Shown piece by piece: positions 27,587 through 35,635 of a stretch of 64,000 bases of DNA. The position numbers were made by a program, and so were the translations under genes. Source of the DNA: Rathayibacter sp. VKM Ac-2759 (GTDB taxonomy: Bacteria > Actinomycetota > Actinomycetes > Actinomycetales > Microbacteriaceae); NCBI RefSeq assembly GCF_009834225.1, contig NZ_CP047176.1, forward strand, positions 1,178,001 to 1,242,000, written 5' to 3'. The notes under the pieces were generated by a model. It was not told the DNA's origin. It did not search any database and saw nothing but the letters and a program-made list of their open reading frames with translations. The number at the start of each line of letters is the position of its first letter. The first letter of the stretch is position 1.

Positions 27587-29253
27587 GACGGCAGCCACAT
27601 GTGCGCCTGCCAGAACGCGAACGACGTCTGCTGCCCCGTCCACAGCGGGTAGAAGTAGGCCGTGAGCGCCGCGGCGGCCAGCACGAAGACGCCGACGATC
27701 ACGATGCCGCGGGTGCGCCGCCTCCTCTCGTCACCGGGGGAGCCGAGCACGATCCCCGCGGTGAGGGCGAGCGCGAGCATCATGTAGGGCTCGAAGACCA
27801 CGCAGTAGAACTGGAACACCGTGCGGTCGAGGTAGAGCATCCACGGCAGGTAGCCGGCGACGATCCCCATCAGCACGAACCCGGCGCGCCACTCGCGGTA
27901 GCGGGCGAAGCGGTAGAGGAGGTAGCCGAGCGCGATCACTCCGGCGTACCAGATCAGCGGATTCGCGACCGAGGTGATCGCCTCGTCGCAGCGCGCGGCC
28001 GTGCAGCCGTCCACTCCGGTCGCCTGGTCGACGAAGTACATGCTCGTCGGCCGCTGCATCAGGAGCCAGGTCAGCGGGCTGGCCTGGTAGGGGTGCGTGG
28101 CGCGCAGGTTGATCGAGTAGTCGTACATCTGCACGTGGTAGTGCCAGAGGCTCTGCGCCCAGTCCGGGACCCACGCGAGCGCGCCCGTCCAGGCGTTGCC
28201 CGGCGCCTCCGTCGCCCACTGCCTCGCCCAGCCTCCGGAGGTGCGGAGCCAGCCGAGCCACGTCGCGAGGTAGGCGACGAGCGCGATCGGGACGACGAGG
28301 AGGAAGGTGACCGGGCCCTGCTTGAGGACCGCGCCGCTGCCCCAGAACGGCACGCCCGCCCGGCGGCGCATCATCGCGTCGACGAGGACCGCGTAGAGCC
28401 CGTAGGCGCCGAGGAAGTAGATGCCCGTCCACTTCACCCCGGCGGCGAGGCCGAAGAAGACTCCGGCCGTGAGCAGCCACGGCCGCCACCACAGCACAGG
28501 ACCCCAGCTCGGCAGTGCTCCGGCGGCGACCTTCTCGGCGAGCCGCAGCTCGGCCCAGCGCCGGTCGAGGAGGACCGCCGCGACACCGCAGAGGGCGACG
28601 AACATCAGGATGCCGTCGAGCAGCGACACCCGCGACATCACGATCGCGTGGCCGTCCAGCGCGAGGAAGACGCCGGCGAGCGAGGCGATGAGCGTCGAGC
28701 GGAAGAGCAGCTTCGCGATCACGATGACGAGAGCGACCGCGAGGATGCCCACGATCGCCGTCGAGATCCGCCAGCCGACGCTGTCGTCCGCACCGAGCGC
28801 GCCCATCCCGAGCCCGATGATCCACTTGCCCAGCGGCGGGTGCACCACGAACGAGGGGGCACCGGTGAACGTGTCCACGCTCCCGGCGATGAAGCCCGGG
28901 TCCGGGTCCTCGGGCCACGCGCCCTCGAAGCCGAGGTTCCAGAGCGTCCAGGCGTCCTTCACGTAGAAGGTCTCGTCGAAGACGAGCGAGCGCGGGTGGC
29001 CGAGGTTCCAGAGGCGGAGGAACGCGGCGAGCACGACGACCAGCAGCGGGAGCCCGAGGTCGTAGATCCGCCGGCGGGCCGGAGTGGCGGTGAGACGGCC
29101 GAAGACGTCGTCGAACCACGAGCCGCGGGGCACATCGGGGCGCACCCGCGGGGTCGACGCCGGAGCCTCGGCGGGAACGCGCGACTCCGATCGCGTCGAT
29201 CCGGCGGAGTCGAGGAGCAGGTCGTCGAAGTCGCGCTGCGGTCGGTCCGTCAC
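27577..29253 (-). CDS. pmt: Protein O-mannosyltransferase (GT39)
   Basis: 558 aa. A cytosolic N-tail of about 60 residues is followed by multiple membrane helices. The catalytic loop between helices 1 and 2 has the acidic D-E motif in 'RSLVFDETFYVKDAWTLWNLG', and 'SFVVHPPLGKWIIGLGM' matches the PMT N-terminal domain. 'PRGSWFDDVFGRL' precedes the first helix. The enzyme moves mannose from polyprenyl-phosphate mannose to Ser/Thr of secreted proteins, outside the membrane. The Pro/Thr-rich M28 aminopeptidase of this window is the sort of substrate expected. GTG start, 6 nt after a TAGCAT box. Confidence 0.94.
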   Translation of the reverse strand: MTDRPQRDFDDLLLDSAGSTRSESRVPAEAPASTPRVRPDVPRGSWFDDVFGRLTATPARRRIYDLGLPLLVVVLAAFLRLWNLGHPRSLVFDETFYVKDAWTLWNLGFEGAWPEDPDPGFIAGSVDTFTGAPSFVVHPPLGKWIIGLGMGALGADDSVGWRISTAIVGILAVALVIVIAKLLFRSTLIASLAGVFLALDGHAIVMSRVSLLDGILMFVALCGVAAVLLDRRWAELRLAEKVAAGALPSWGPVLWWRPWLLTAGVFFGLAAGVKWTGIYFLGAYGLYAVLVDAMMRRRAGVPFWGSGAVLKQGPVTFLLVVPIALVAYLATWLGWLRTSGGWARQWATEAPGNAWTGALAWVPDWAQSLWHYHVQMYDYSINLRATHPYQASPLTWLLMQRPTSMYFVDQATGVDGCTAARCDEAITSVANPLIWYAGVIALGYLLYRFARYREWRAGFVLMGIVAGYLPWMLYLDRTVFQFYCVVFEPYMMLALALTAGIVLGSPGDERRRRTRGIVIVGVFVLAAAALTAYFYPLWTGQQTSFAFWQAHMWLPSWV

Positions 29254-29259
29254 CCGGCC

Positions 29260-29265
29260 ATGCTA
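29260..29265 (-). promoter_or_regulatory. -10 box of the mannosyltransferase gene
   Basis: TAGCAT, 6 nt, then GTG on the minus strand; leaderless type. It supports GTG as the start. Confidence 0.55.
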
Positions 29266-29273
29266 ACGGGGTG

Positions 29274-30311
29274 TCACGGCACGACGACGGCCCTTCCGCG
29301 CACGGTCCCGTCGTGCAGCCGCCGGTAGGCCTCCGGCGCCTCGTCGATCGAGAAGCGCTCGGTGTGCACCCGGACCAGGCCGGCGCGGGCGAGGTCGAGC
29401 ACCTCCATCAGCTCGGTGCGGGAGCCCCAGTAGGGTGCGCGCACCGAGGCGCCCATGGGTGTCGAGAAGAAACCGGTGGGCAGGACGCCTCCGCCGATGC
29501 CCACGATCTGCACCTGGCCGTCGAGGGCGACGGCCTGCCGGGCGATCGCGAGGGTGGGCTCTGCGCCCACGAAGTCGAAGACCGCCTGAGCGCCCTCGCC
29601 GCCCGTGAGCTCGCGGATCCGGGAGAGGACGTCGGGGTCGTCGGAGCGGAGGGCCTCATCGGCGCCGACGTCGCGGGCGAGGGCGAGCTTCTCGTCCGAG
29701 AGGTCGAGCACGATCACGCGGGCGGGCGTGATCGCCTTCAGGATCTGGATGCCGACGTGACCGAGGCCGCCGCTGCCGATCACGAGCGCCGTCGAGCCGG
29801 GCACCAGCACCGAGGCACTCGAGCGGATCGCGTGGTACGGCGTCAGGCCGGCGTCGGTGAGCGACACCGACTCGACCGGGTCGAGGTCGCCGAGCGGCAC
29901 CAGGTGACGCACGTCGTCGATGAGCACGTACTCGGCCATCGCGCCCGGCGCGCCCAGCCCGGGAGGGGTGATGCCGAGCTCGGCGGCGTGGGGGCAGTAG
30001 TTCTCACGTCCTGCGGCGCACGCGCGGCAGGTGCCGCAGCCCCAGGGCCCGTAGACGGCGACGGAGTCGCCCACGTCGACTCCGACGACGCCGTCGCCCA
30101 GCTCGGCGACGACTCCTGCGCCCTCGTGACCGAGGGTGAGCGGCAGGCCGTAGCTGTACTGGTCCTCGGGGAGGCCCATGACGAACGAGTCGGAGTGGCA
30201 GAGGCCCGCCGCGGTCACCCGCAGCAGCACCTGGCCCGGGCCGGGCACGGGCTTGTCGATCTCGACGACGACCGGCTCGCTGCCGATCTCGCGGTACTGC
30301 ACTGCCTTCAT
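29274..30311 (-). CDS. Zinc-dependent alcohol dehydrogenase
   Basis: 345 aa from 'MKAVQYREIGSEPVVVEID', with GGGGAG upstream of the ATG. Catalytic zinc ligands are Cys in 'AGLCHSDSFVM' and His/Glu in 'LGHEGAGVV'. Structural zinc comes from four Cys in 'CGTCRACAAGRENYC'. The Rossmann motif is 'VIGSGGLGHVGIQI'. It oxidises alcohols or reduces aldehydes with NAD(P); the substrate is unassigned. It is divergent from rsmI across 115 bp. Confidence 0.93.
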   Translation of the reverse strand: MKAVQYREIGSEPVVVEIDKPVPGPGQVLLRVTAAGLCHSDSFVMGLPEDQYSYGLPLTLGHEGAGVVAELGDGVVGVDVGDSVAVYGPWGCGTCRACAAGRENYCPHAAELGITPPGLGAPGAMAEYVLIDDVRHLVPLGDLDPVESVSLTDAGLTPYHAIRSSASVLVPGSTALVIGSGGLGHVGIQILKAITPARVIVLDLSDEKLALARDVGADEALRSDDPDVLSRIRELTGGEGAQAVFDFVGAEPTLAIARQAVALDGQVQIVGIGGGVLPTGFFSTPMGASVRAPYWGSRTELMEVLDLARAGLVRVHTERFSIDEAPEAYRRLHDGTVRGRAVVVP

Positions 30312-30414
30312 GGCTCCCCTTCTCCCTCCGGCGACGTCGCCGGAGCCTCCAGAGTCGCCCCCGCGCCTGGACCGGAGGTGAACGCGCCGACCGCGCCGGC
30401 CCGCCCGCGGCTGG

Positions 30415-30420
30415 GAGGAT
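30415..30420 (+). promoter_or_regulatory. -10-like box of rsmI
   Basis: GAGGAT ends 6 nt before the ATG at 30427. It lacks the first T of the consensus; the spacing is the same as in neighbouring genes. Confidence 0.4.
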
Positions 30421-30426
30421 GGCCGC

Positions 30427-31248
30427 ATGATCATCCTCGCCGGCACGCCCATCGGAAACCTCGGCGACGCCTCGAGGCGGCTGGTGGAGGCGCTCTCGAC
30501 CACGCAGCACATCGCGGCCGAGGACACCCGCGTGACGATCCAGCTGCTGCGCGCCCTCGGCATCGAGAACCGCCCGACCCTCTACGCCCTGCACGACCAC
30601 AACGAGCGCGAGCGCTCCGCCGAGCTGGTCGAGCTGGCCCGGAGCGAGGACCTCCTCGTCCTCAGCGACGCCGGGATGCCCACGGTCTCGGACCCCGGCT
30701 ACCACCTCGTCGAGACGGCCGTCGCCGCCGGGGTCGCCGTCACCGCGCTGCCCGGCCCGTCGGCGGTGCTGATGGCGCTCGCCGTCTCGGGCCTGCCGAC
30801 GGACCGCTTCAGCTTCGAGGGCTTCCTGCCCCGCAAGCACGGCGAGCGCGTGTCGACCTTCCGGGCGCTCGTCGACGAGCGCCGCACCATGGTCTTCTTC
30901 GAGTCGCCGCATCGGATCGGCGACGCCCTCGCCGATCTCGTCGAGGTGATGGGCCCGGAGCGCCGGGTGGTCGTCTGCCGTGAGCTGACGAAGATGTTCG
31001 AGGAGGTGCGCCGCGGCCCGGCCGCCGAGCTCGCCGAGTGGGCGTCCGGCGGACTCCGGGGCGAGATCTGCCTCGTCGTCGAGGGTGCGCCGGTGCGCGA
31101 GGCGTCCCTCGAGGACGCGCTGCTCGCGGTCCTCGAGAGGGTCGCGGCCGGCGCCCGGCTCAAGGAGGCGTCGGCCGAGGTCGCCGAGCACACCGGCCTC
31201 TCGCGCCGCGCGCTCTACGAGGCGGCTCTCGCCTCGCGGCGGGGCTGA
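30427..31248 (+). CDS. rsmI: 16S rRNA (cytidine1402-2'-O)-methyltransferase
   Basis: 273 aa. The tetrapyrrole-methylase fold shows 'AGTPIGNLGDAS' at the N-terminus, 'AAEDTRVT', 'LSDAGMPTVSDPGYHLV' and 'SFEGFLPRK', all RsmI signatures. It methylates the ribose of C1402 in 16S rRNA with SAM. It sits upstream of metG, the usual actinobacterial order, but here a secreted protease gene with its own regulatory sites has been placed between the two. Confidence 0.96.
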   Translation: MIILAGTPIGNLGDASRRLVEALSTTQHIAAEDTRVTIQLLRALGIENRPTLYALHDHNERERSAELVELARSEDLLVLSDAGMPTVSDPGYHLVETAVAAGVAVTALPGPSAVLMALAVSGLPTDRFSFEGFLPRKHGERVSTFRALVDERRTMVFFESPHRIGDALADLVEVMGPERRVVVCRELTKMFEEVRRGPAAELAEWASGGLRGEICLVVEGAPVREASLEDALLAVLERVAAGARLKEASAEVAEHTGLSRRALYEAALASRRG

Positions 31249-31321
31249 GAGCGCCCCCGGCCGCTCGGCGAGGGCTGTCCGCGCTCTCCTGAAGAAACCC
31301 TCAGAGCGCTGGACCTCGCCT

Positions 31322-31338
31322 CCATAGGCGTCCTATGG
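31322..31338. promoter_or_regulatory. Perfect inverted repeat in the protease promoter
   Basis: CCATAGG, 3-nt spacer CGT, CCTATGG (7-bp arms). It overlaps the likely -10 box TATGGT of the metalloprotease gene, so it could be a repressor site. Confidence 0.4.
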
Positions 31339-31339
31339 T
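31334..31339 (+). promoter_or_regulatory. -10 box of the metalloprotease gene
   Basis: TATGGT, about 54 nt before the ATG. It leaves a leader that contains the palindrome at 31354-31373 and the RBS CGGAGAA. Confidence 0.45.
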
Positions 31340-31353
31340 CGACCCGTTGGCGT

Positions 31354-31373
31354 CGATGTTGACGTTAACATCG
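31354..31373. promoter_or_regulatory. LacI-family-type operator upstream of the protease
   Basis: CGATGTTGACGTTAACATCG: 7-bp perfect arms around a central CG, matching the TGTTNACGTNAACA form typical of LacI-family operators in Actinobacteria. It lies just downstream of the likely -10 box, where a repressor would block initiation. No lacI-type gene is in this window, so a distant regulator is implied. Confidence 0.55.
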
Positions 31374-31393
31374 CAACGAAACCGGAGAAAACC

Positions 31394-31987
31394 ATGCAAA
31401 GACGCAACCGTCACTCCCTTCGCTCGATCGCCCTCGCCTGCGCCGCCGCCCTGGGCCTCTCGATCGCCGCTCTCGGCGCTGCTGCTCCCGCGAGCGCCGC
31501 GCAGGGCGAGATCACCTACACGCTGCACCGCTCGGCGACGCCCACCGCCGACGAGCAGGACGCCTACAGCCGCATCACCGCGGCGATGGACGCGGCCGTC
31601 GGCCGCTACAACGCCGGCTCCGACATCACCAAGCAGATCGACGTCTACTACACGCCGGGCGTGCCCACCGCCGAGGCGAGCAACAACGGGACCCTCCGCT
31701 TCGGCGAGAACCGCAGCTACATGGTCGAGGGCACGGCCCTGCACGAGATCTCGCACACCATCGGCGTCGGCCAGAACGGCGGCTGGTACGAGCACTGCGT
31801 CAACGGTGTGTGGGACGGTGCCCAGGCGACCGCGGTCGTGCGCTCCTTCGACGGCGGCGGCGCCCAGCTCAACTGCGGCGGCTCGCACATCTGGCCCTAC
31901 GGCCTGAACTACTCCAACGAGTTCTCGGACGCGGCCTTCACCCGCCACGTCGAGGTCGTCGAGGCGATGCTCGCCGACGGCATGTAG
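31394..31987 (+). CDS. Secreted zinc metalloprotease-like protein (HEXXH)
   Basis: 197 aa. The signal peptide (residues about 1-36) ends 'APASA|AQG'. The mature protein of about 160 residues carries H-E-I-S-H-T-I-G-V-G in 'GTALHEISHTIGVGQNGGWYEH', a zincin motif with a metzincin-like Gly. The third ligand is probably the later His rather than the Asp of snapalysins. The end, 'SHIWPYGLNYSNEFSDAAFTRHVEVVEAM', resembles small secreted metallopeptidase-like proteins that often carry ricin-type lectin domains; none is present here. Two Cys may form a disulfide. Substrate unknown. It is inserted between rsmI and metG with dedicated operator-like sites, so it is probably induced by a sugar-type signal. 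Confidence 0.8.
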   Translation: MQRRNRHSLRSIALACAAALGLSIAALGAAAPASAAQGEITYTLHRSATPTADEQDAYSRITAAMDAAVGRYNAGSDITKQIDVYYTPGVPTAEASNNGTLRFGENRSYMVEGTALHEISHTIGVGQNGGWYEHCVNGVWDGAQATAVVRSFDGGGAQLNCGGSHIWPYGLNYSNEFSDAAFTRHVEVVEAMLADGM

Positions 31988-32082
31988 GAGGGACGGCGCC
32001 GGCGGCGGACTCGTCTCCCGCCGGCGAGGTCGGCCGCCTGCGACCGGTCCGTCACACGGGAGGAGGCGCACCGCGCGAAGAA

Positions 32083-32088
32083 TAGGAT
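32083..32088 (+). promoter_or_regulatory. -10 box of metG
   Basis: TAGGAT ends 7 nt before the ATG at 32096. This favours 32096 over the ATG at 32087, which overlaps the box. Confidence 0.55.
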
Positions 32089-32095
32089 GGTCGCC

Positions 32096-33673
32096 ATGTC
32101 CGACGGCGCCTCCTTCTACCTCACGACCCCGATCTTCTACGTGAACGACGTCCCCCACATCGGGCACGCGTACACCGAGGTCGCGGCCGACGTGCTGACG
32201 CGCTGGCACCGCCAGGCCGGCGACGACACCTGGCTGCTGACCGGGACCGACGAGCACGGGCAGAAGATCCTCCGCACGGCGACCGCGAACGGCACCACCC
32301 CGAAGGAGTGGGCCGACCGCCTCGTGCGCACCGCCTGGCAGCCGCTGCTCGAGACCATCGACATCGCCAATGACGACTTCATCCGCACCACCGACGAGCG
32401 GCACGAGGTCAACGTGCAGCGCTTCCTCCAGAAGCTCTACGACGCCGGCGCGATCTACACCGGCGAGTACGAGGGCTACTACTGCGTCGGCTGCGAGGAG
32501 TACAAGCAGCTCTCGGACCTCGAGGAGGGGACAGGCGACTACACCGGGCAGTACGTCTGCAAGATCCACTCGAAGCCGGTCGAGCTGCTGAAGGAGAAGA
32601 ACTACTTCTTCACCATGAGCGAGTACACCGAGCGCCTGCTCGCCCTGTACGAGGAGCGCCCCGACTTCATCCAGCCCGAGTCCGCGCGCAACGAGGTCGT
32701 CAGCTTCGTGCGGCAGGGGCTCGCCGACCTGTCCATCTCGCGCTCGAGCTTCGACTGGGGCGTGAAGGTGCCGTGGGACGACTCGCACGTCGTCTACGTC
32801 TGGTTCGACGCGCTGCTCAACTACATCACGGCGGTCGGTTACGGACAGGACGAGGCGGAGTTCGAGCGCCGCTGGCCCGCCACGCACATCGTGGGCAAGG
32901 ACATCCTCCGCTTCCACGCGGTGATCTGGCCCGCCATGCTGATGGCCGCCGGGCTCGAGGTGCCCCGGCAGGTGTTCGGCCACGGCTGGCTGCTCGTCGG
33001 CGGCGAGAAGATGTCGAAGTCGAAGCTGACCGGCATCGCGCCCGAGCAGATCACCGACACCTTCGGCTCGGACGCGTTCCGCTACTACTTCATGCGCGCG
33101 ATCACCTTCGGCCAGGACGGCTCGTTCTCGTGGGAGGACCTGTCGGCCCGCTACCAGGCCGAGCTGGCGAACGGATTCGGCAACCTCGCCTCCCGCGTGA
33201 TCGCGATGCTGCACCGCTACTACGAGGGCGACGTGCCCGAGCCGGGTGCGCCGAGCGAGGCCGAGGAGCGCGTCCGGCGCACCGTCGCGGAGGCGGCGGC
33301 CGCGGCCGACCGCTCCATAGACGCCCTCGCGATCCACGACGCCATCACGGCGGTCTGGACGATCGTCGACGAGCTCAACGGCTACATCACCGAGCAGGAG
33401 CCGTGGGCCCTGGCGAAGGCGGGCGACCGCGAGCGCCTCGGCACCGTGCTCTACACGGCGTCCGAGGGCCTGCGCGCCCTCGCCGTGCTGCTCTCGCCGG
33501 TCGTGCCCCGCGCGACCACCCTGCTCTGGGAGGCGCTCGGCGTCGAGGAGTCGCTCGGCTCCCTCACCGCGCAGCGCCTCCGCGAGGCGGGGGAGTGGGG
33601 CCGCCTCCCCGTCGGGACGACGGTCGGCACCCTCGCCCCCCTCTTCCCCCGCATCGAGGCCCCGGTCGCCTGA
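32096..33673 (+). CDS. metG: Methionine--tRNA ligase
   Basis: 525 aa. The class I synthetase signature is 'HIGHAYTEVAADVL' and the KMSKS loop is 'GGEKMSKSKLTGIAP'. A short zinc-knuckle-like insert has 'YYCVGCEEYKQLSDL' and 'YVCKIHSKPVE'. A helical anticodon-binding domain follows, with no C-terminal tRNA-binding extension. It charges tRNA-Met. It is the start of the conserved metG-tatD-rsmA-ispE run. Confidence 0.97.
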   Translation: MSDGASFYLTTPIFYVNDVPHIGHAYTEVAADVLTRWHRQAGDDTWLLTGTDEHGQKILRTATANGTTPKEWADRLVRTAWQPLLETIDIANDDFIRTTDERHEVNVQRFLQKLYDAGAIYTGEYEGYYCVGCEEYKQLSDLEEGTGDYTGQYVCKIHSKPVELLKEKNYFFTMSEYTERLLALYEERPDFIQPESARNEVVSFVRQGLADLSISRSSFDWGVKVPWDDSHVVYVWFDALLNYITAVGYGQDEAEFERRWPATHIVGKDILRFHAVIWPAMLMAAGLEVPRQVFGHGWLLVGGEKMSKSKLTGIAPEQITDTFGSDAFRYYFMRAITFGQDGSFSWEDLSARYQAELANGFGNLASRVIAMLHRYYEGDVPEPGAPSEAEERVRRTVAEAAAAADRSIDALAIHDAITAVWTIVDELNGYITEQEPWALAKAGDRERLGTVLYTASEGLRALAVLLSPVVPRATTLLWEALGVEESLGSLTAQRLREAGEWGRLPVGTTVGTLAPLFPRIEAPVA

Positions 33674-33715
33674 TCGCCGGGAGTCCAGCCCCGGCGGCCT
33701 GTCGGGCGCTCCCGC

Positions 33716-33721
33716 TAGCCT
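33716..33721 (+). promoter_or_regulatory. -10 box of tatD
   Basis: TAGCCT ends 7 nt before the ATG at 33729. Confidence 0.5.
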
Positions 33722-33728
33722 GGAGCGC

Positions 33729-34652
33729 ATGACCGACAGCCAGCACGTCCGCGCCCGCGAGAACACCTCCGGTCGCGACCTGACGTACCCGCCGCTGCCC
33801 GAAGCGCTCGTGGTCCCCGTCTACGACAACCACACCCACCTCGAGATCGCGGACGGCCTCGAGCCTCTCGACTACCGCGAGCAGCTCGACCGCGCCTCCA
33901 CCGTCGGGGTGCGCGGAGTCGTCCAGGTCGGCACCGACGTCGAGACGAGCCGCTGGTCGGCCGAGATGGCCGCCTCCGAGCCGCGCATGCTCGCCGCCGT
34001 CGCCATCCACCCCAACGAGGCGCCCGAGCTCGACGCCCGCGGCGAGCTCGACGACGCGCTCGCGGTGATCGCCGAGCTGGCGACGCAGCCCCGCGTGCGC
34101 GCCGTCGGCGAGACCGGGCTCGACTTCTTCCGCACGGGCGAGAGCGGCCGGGCCGCCCAGTACCGCTCGTTCGAGGAGCACATCCGCATCGCGAAGGAGA
34201 CCGGGACGGCGCTGCAGATCCACGACCGCGACGCGCATCGCGAGGTCATGGACACGCTCCGCCGCGTCGGCGCCCCCGAGCGCACCGTCTTCCACTGCTT
34301 CTCGGGCGACGCCGAGATGGCGCGGATGTGCGCCGAGGAGGGCTGGTACCTCTCCTTCGCCGGCAACGTGACGTTCAAGAACGCGGAGCCGCTGCGCGAG
34401 GCGCTCGCCGCCACTCCGCGGCACCTGATCCTCGTCGAGACCGACGCGCCGTTCCTCACCCCGAGCCCGTTCCGCGGCCGGCCCAACGCGCCGTACCTCC
34501 TCCCGCACACCGTGCGGGCGATGGCGGCCTGCCTCGAGACCGATGTCGGCCACCTGGCCGCGACGATCGCCTCCAACACCGAGCAGGTCTACGGCGAGTG
34601 GGGCGGCGAGGTCGGCTCGGAGCCGACGGAGCCGGTCGGTCCGCTCGCATGA
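33729..34652 (+). CDS. tatD: TatD-family metal-dependent DNase
   Basis: 307 aa. The metal-binding start is 'VYDNHTHLEI', with 'AVGETGLDFFRT' (Glu ligand), 'ALQIHDRDAH' and 'FHCFSGDAEMA' (His ligands), and 'LVETDAPFLTPSPFRGRPNAP' (Asp ligand). TatD enzymes are 3'-5' exonucleases or phosphoesterases acting in DNA repair or turnover. The stop overlaps the rsmA start by 4 nt (ATGA), so the two are coupled. Confidence 0.95.
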   Translation: MTDSQHVRARENTSGRDLTYPPLPEALVVPVYDNHTHLEIADGLEPLDYREQLDRASTVGVRGVVQVGTDVETSRWSAEMAASEPRMLAAVAIHPNEAPELDARGELDDALAVIAELATQPRVRAVGETGLDFFRTGESGRAAQYRSFEEHIRIAKETGTALQIHDRDAHREVMDTLRRVGAPERTVFHCFSGDAEMARMCAEEGWYLSFAGNVTFKNAEPLREALAATPRHLILVETDAPFLTPSPFRGRPNAPYLLPHTVRAMAACLETDVGHLAATIASNTEQVYGEWGGEVGSEPTEPVGPLA

Positions 34653-35626
34653 GCGGGCGCCACGCGGCCGAGCCGGCGCCCGTCGCGATCCCGCGGCTGC
34701 TCGGCCCGGCCGAGATCCGCGACCTCGCGCAGATCCTCGACGTCACGCCGACCAAGAAGCTCGGGCAGAACTTCGTCCACGACGCCAACACCGTGCGCCG
34801 CATCGTCAAGCTGGCCGGCGTGCAGGCCGGCGAGACGGTGGTCGAGATCGGTCCCGGTCTCGGCTCGCTGACCCTCGGTCTGCTGGAGGCCGGTGCCGGT
34901 GTGGTCGCCGTCGAGATCGACGGCCGCCTCGCCGAGCAGCTGCCCCGGACGGTCGAGCTGATGGCCCCGGGCGTCGAGCTCGAGGTGCTGCACGCCGACG
35001 CGATGCGCGTGCTCGAGCTGCCGGGAGAACCCGCACGGCTGGTCGCGAACCTCCCGTACAACATCTCGGTGCCGGTCCTCCTGCACTTCCTCGAGCACTT
35101 CGCGAGCATCCGCTCGGGCGTCGTGATGGTGCAGGCCGAGGTGGGTCACCGCCTCGCCGCCGCGCCCGGCTCGAAGGTCTACGGCGGACCGAGCGTGAAG
35201 GCGGCGTGGTTCGGCTCGTTCACCACCGGCGGCACCGTCTCGCGGCAGGTCTTCTGGCCCGTCCCCAACGTCGACAGCGTGCTCGTCGCGTTCGAGCGCG
35301 GGGAGGAGCCGGGCGACGAGACCCTGCGCCGTGCCGTGTTCGCGGTGGTCGACGCGGCCTTCGCCCAGCGGAGGAAGATGCTCCGACAGTCGCTCTCGGG
35401 CCTCTTCGGCGACAGTGCCGCCGCGATCGCCGCGCTCGAGGCCTCGGGCGTGCCGCAGACCGCTCGCGGCGAGGAGCTCGGAGTCGAGGAGTTCACCGCG
35501 CTCGGGCGCTCGCTCGACCCGTCGCGGGTGCCGGTGCGGGGCTCCTCCGCGCCCGCCGACAGCGACTCGGACGACGGCGACGAGGCCCTCCCGGGCCGGG
35601 ACGAGACCCGCTCCGCCACCCTGTAG
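34649..35626 (+). CDS. rsmA: 16S rRNA dimethyladenosine transferase
   Basis: 325 aa from 'MSGRHAAEPAPVAIPRLLGP'. The family start is 'KKLGQNFVHDANTVRRIV'. SAM motif I is 'VVEIGPGLGSLTLGLL' and the catalytic motif is 'LVANLPYNISVPVLLH'. It dimethylates A1518 and A1519 of 16S rRNA. The C-terminus has a Ser/Asp/Glu-rich tail of about 35 residues beyond the usual end. The TAG stop (35624-35626) is itself the first half of the ispE -10 box. Confidence 0.96.
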   Translation: MSGRHAAEPAPVAIPRLLGPAEIRDLAQILDVTPTKKLGQNFVHDANTVRRIVKLAGVQAGETVVEIGPGLGSLTLGLLEAGAGVVAVEIDGRLAEQLPRTVELMAPGVELEVLHADAMRVLELPGEPARLVANLPYNISVPVLLHFLEHFASIRSGVVMVQAEVGHRLAAAPGSKVYGGPSVKAAWFGSFTTGGTVSRQVFWPVPNVDSVLVAFERGEEPGDETLRRAVFAVVDAAFAQRRKMLRQSLSGLFGDSAAAIAALEASGVPQTARGEELGVEEFTALGRSLDPSRVPVRGSSAPADSDSDDGDEALPGRDETRSATL

Positions 35627-35629
35627 CGT
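35624..35629 (+). promoter_or_regulatory. -10 box of ispE overlapping the rsmA stop
   Basis: TAGCGT starts with the TAG stop of rsmA and is followed by 6 nt and then the ATG. This gives ispE its own leaderless promoter inside an apparent operon. Confidence 0.6.
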
Positions 35630-35635
35630 GGGGGC

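Noticed and set aside
31394..31987. Direct assignment to the snapalysin (M7) family
   Set aside because: The zinc motif lacks the Asp after HEXXHxxG expected for that family; kept as a general HEXXH metalloprotease-like protein.
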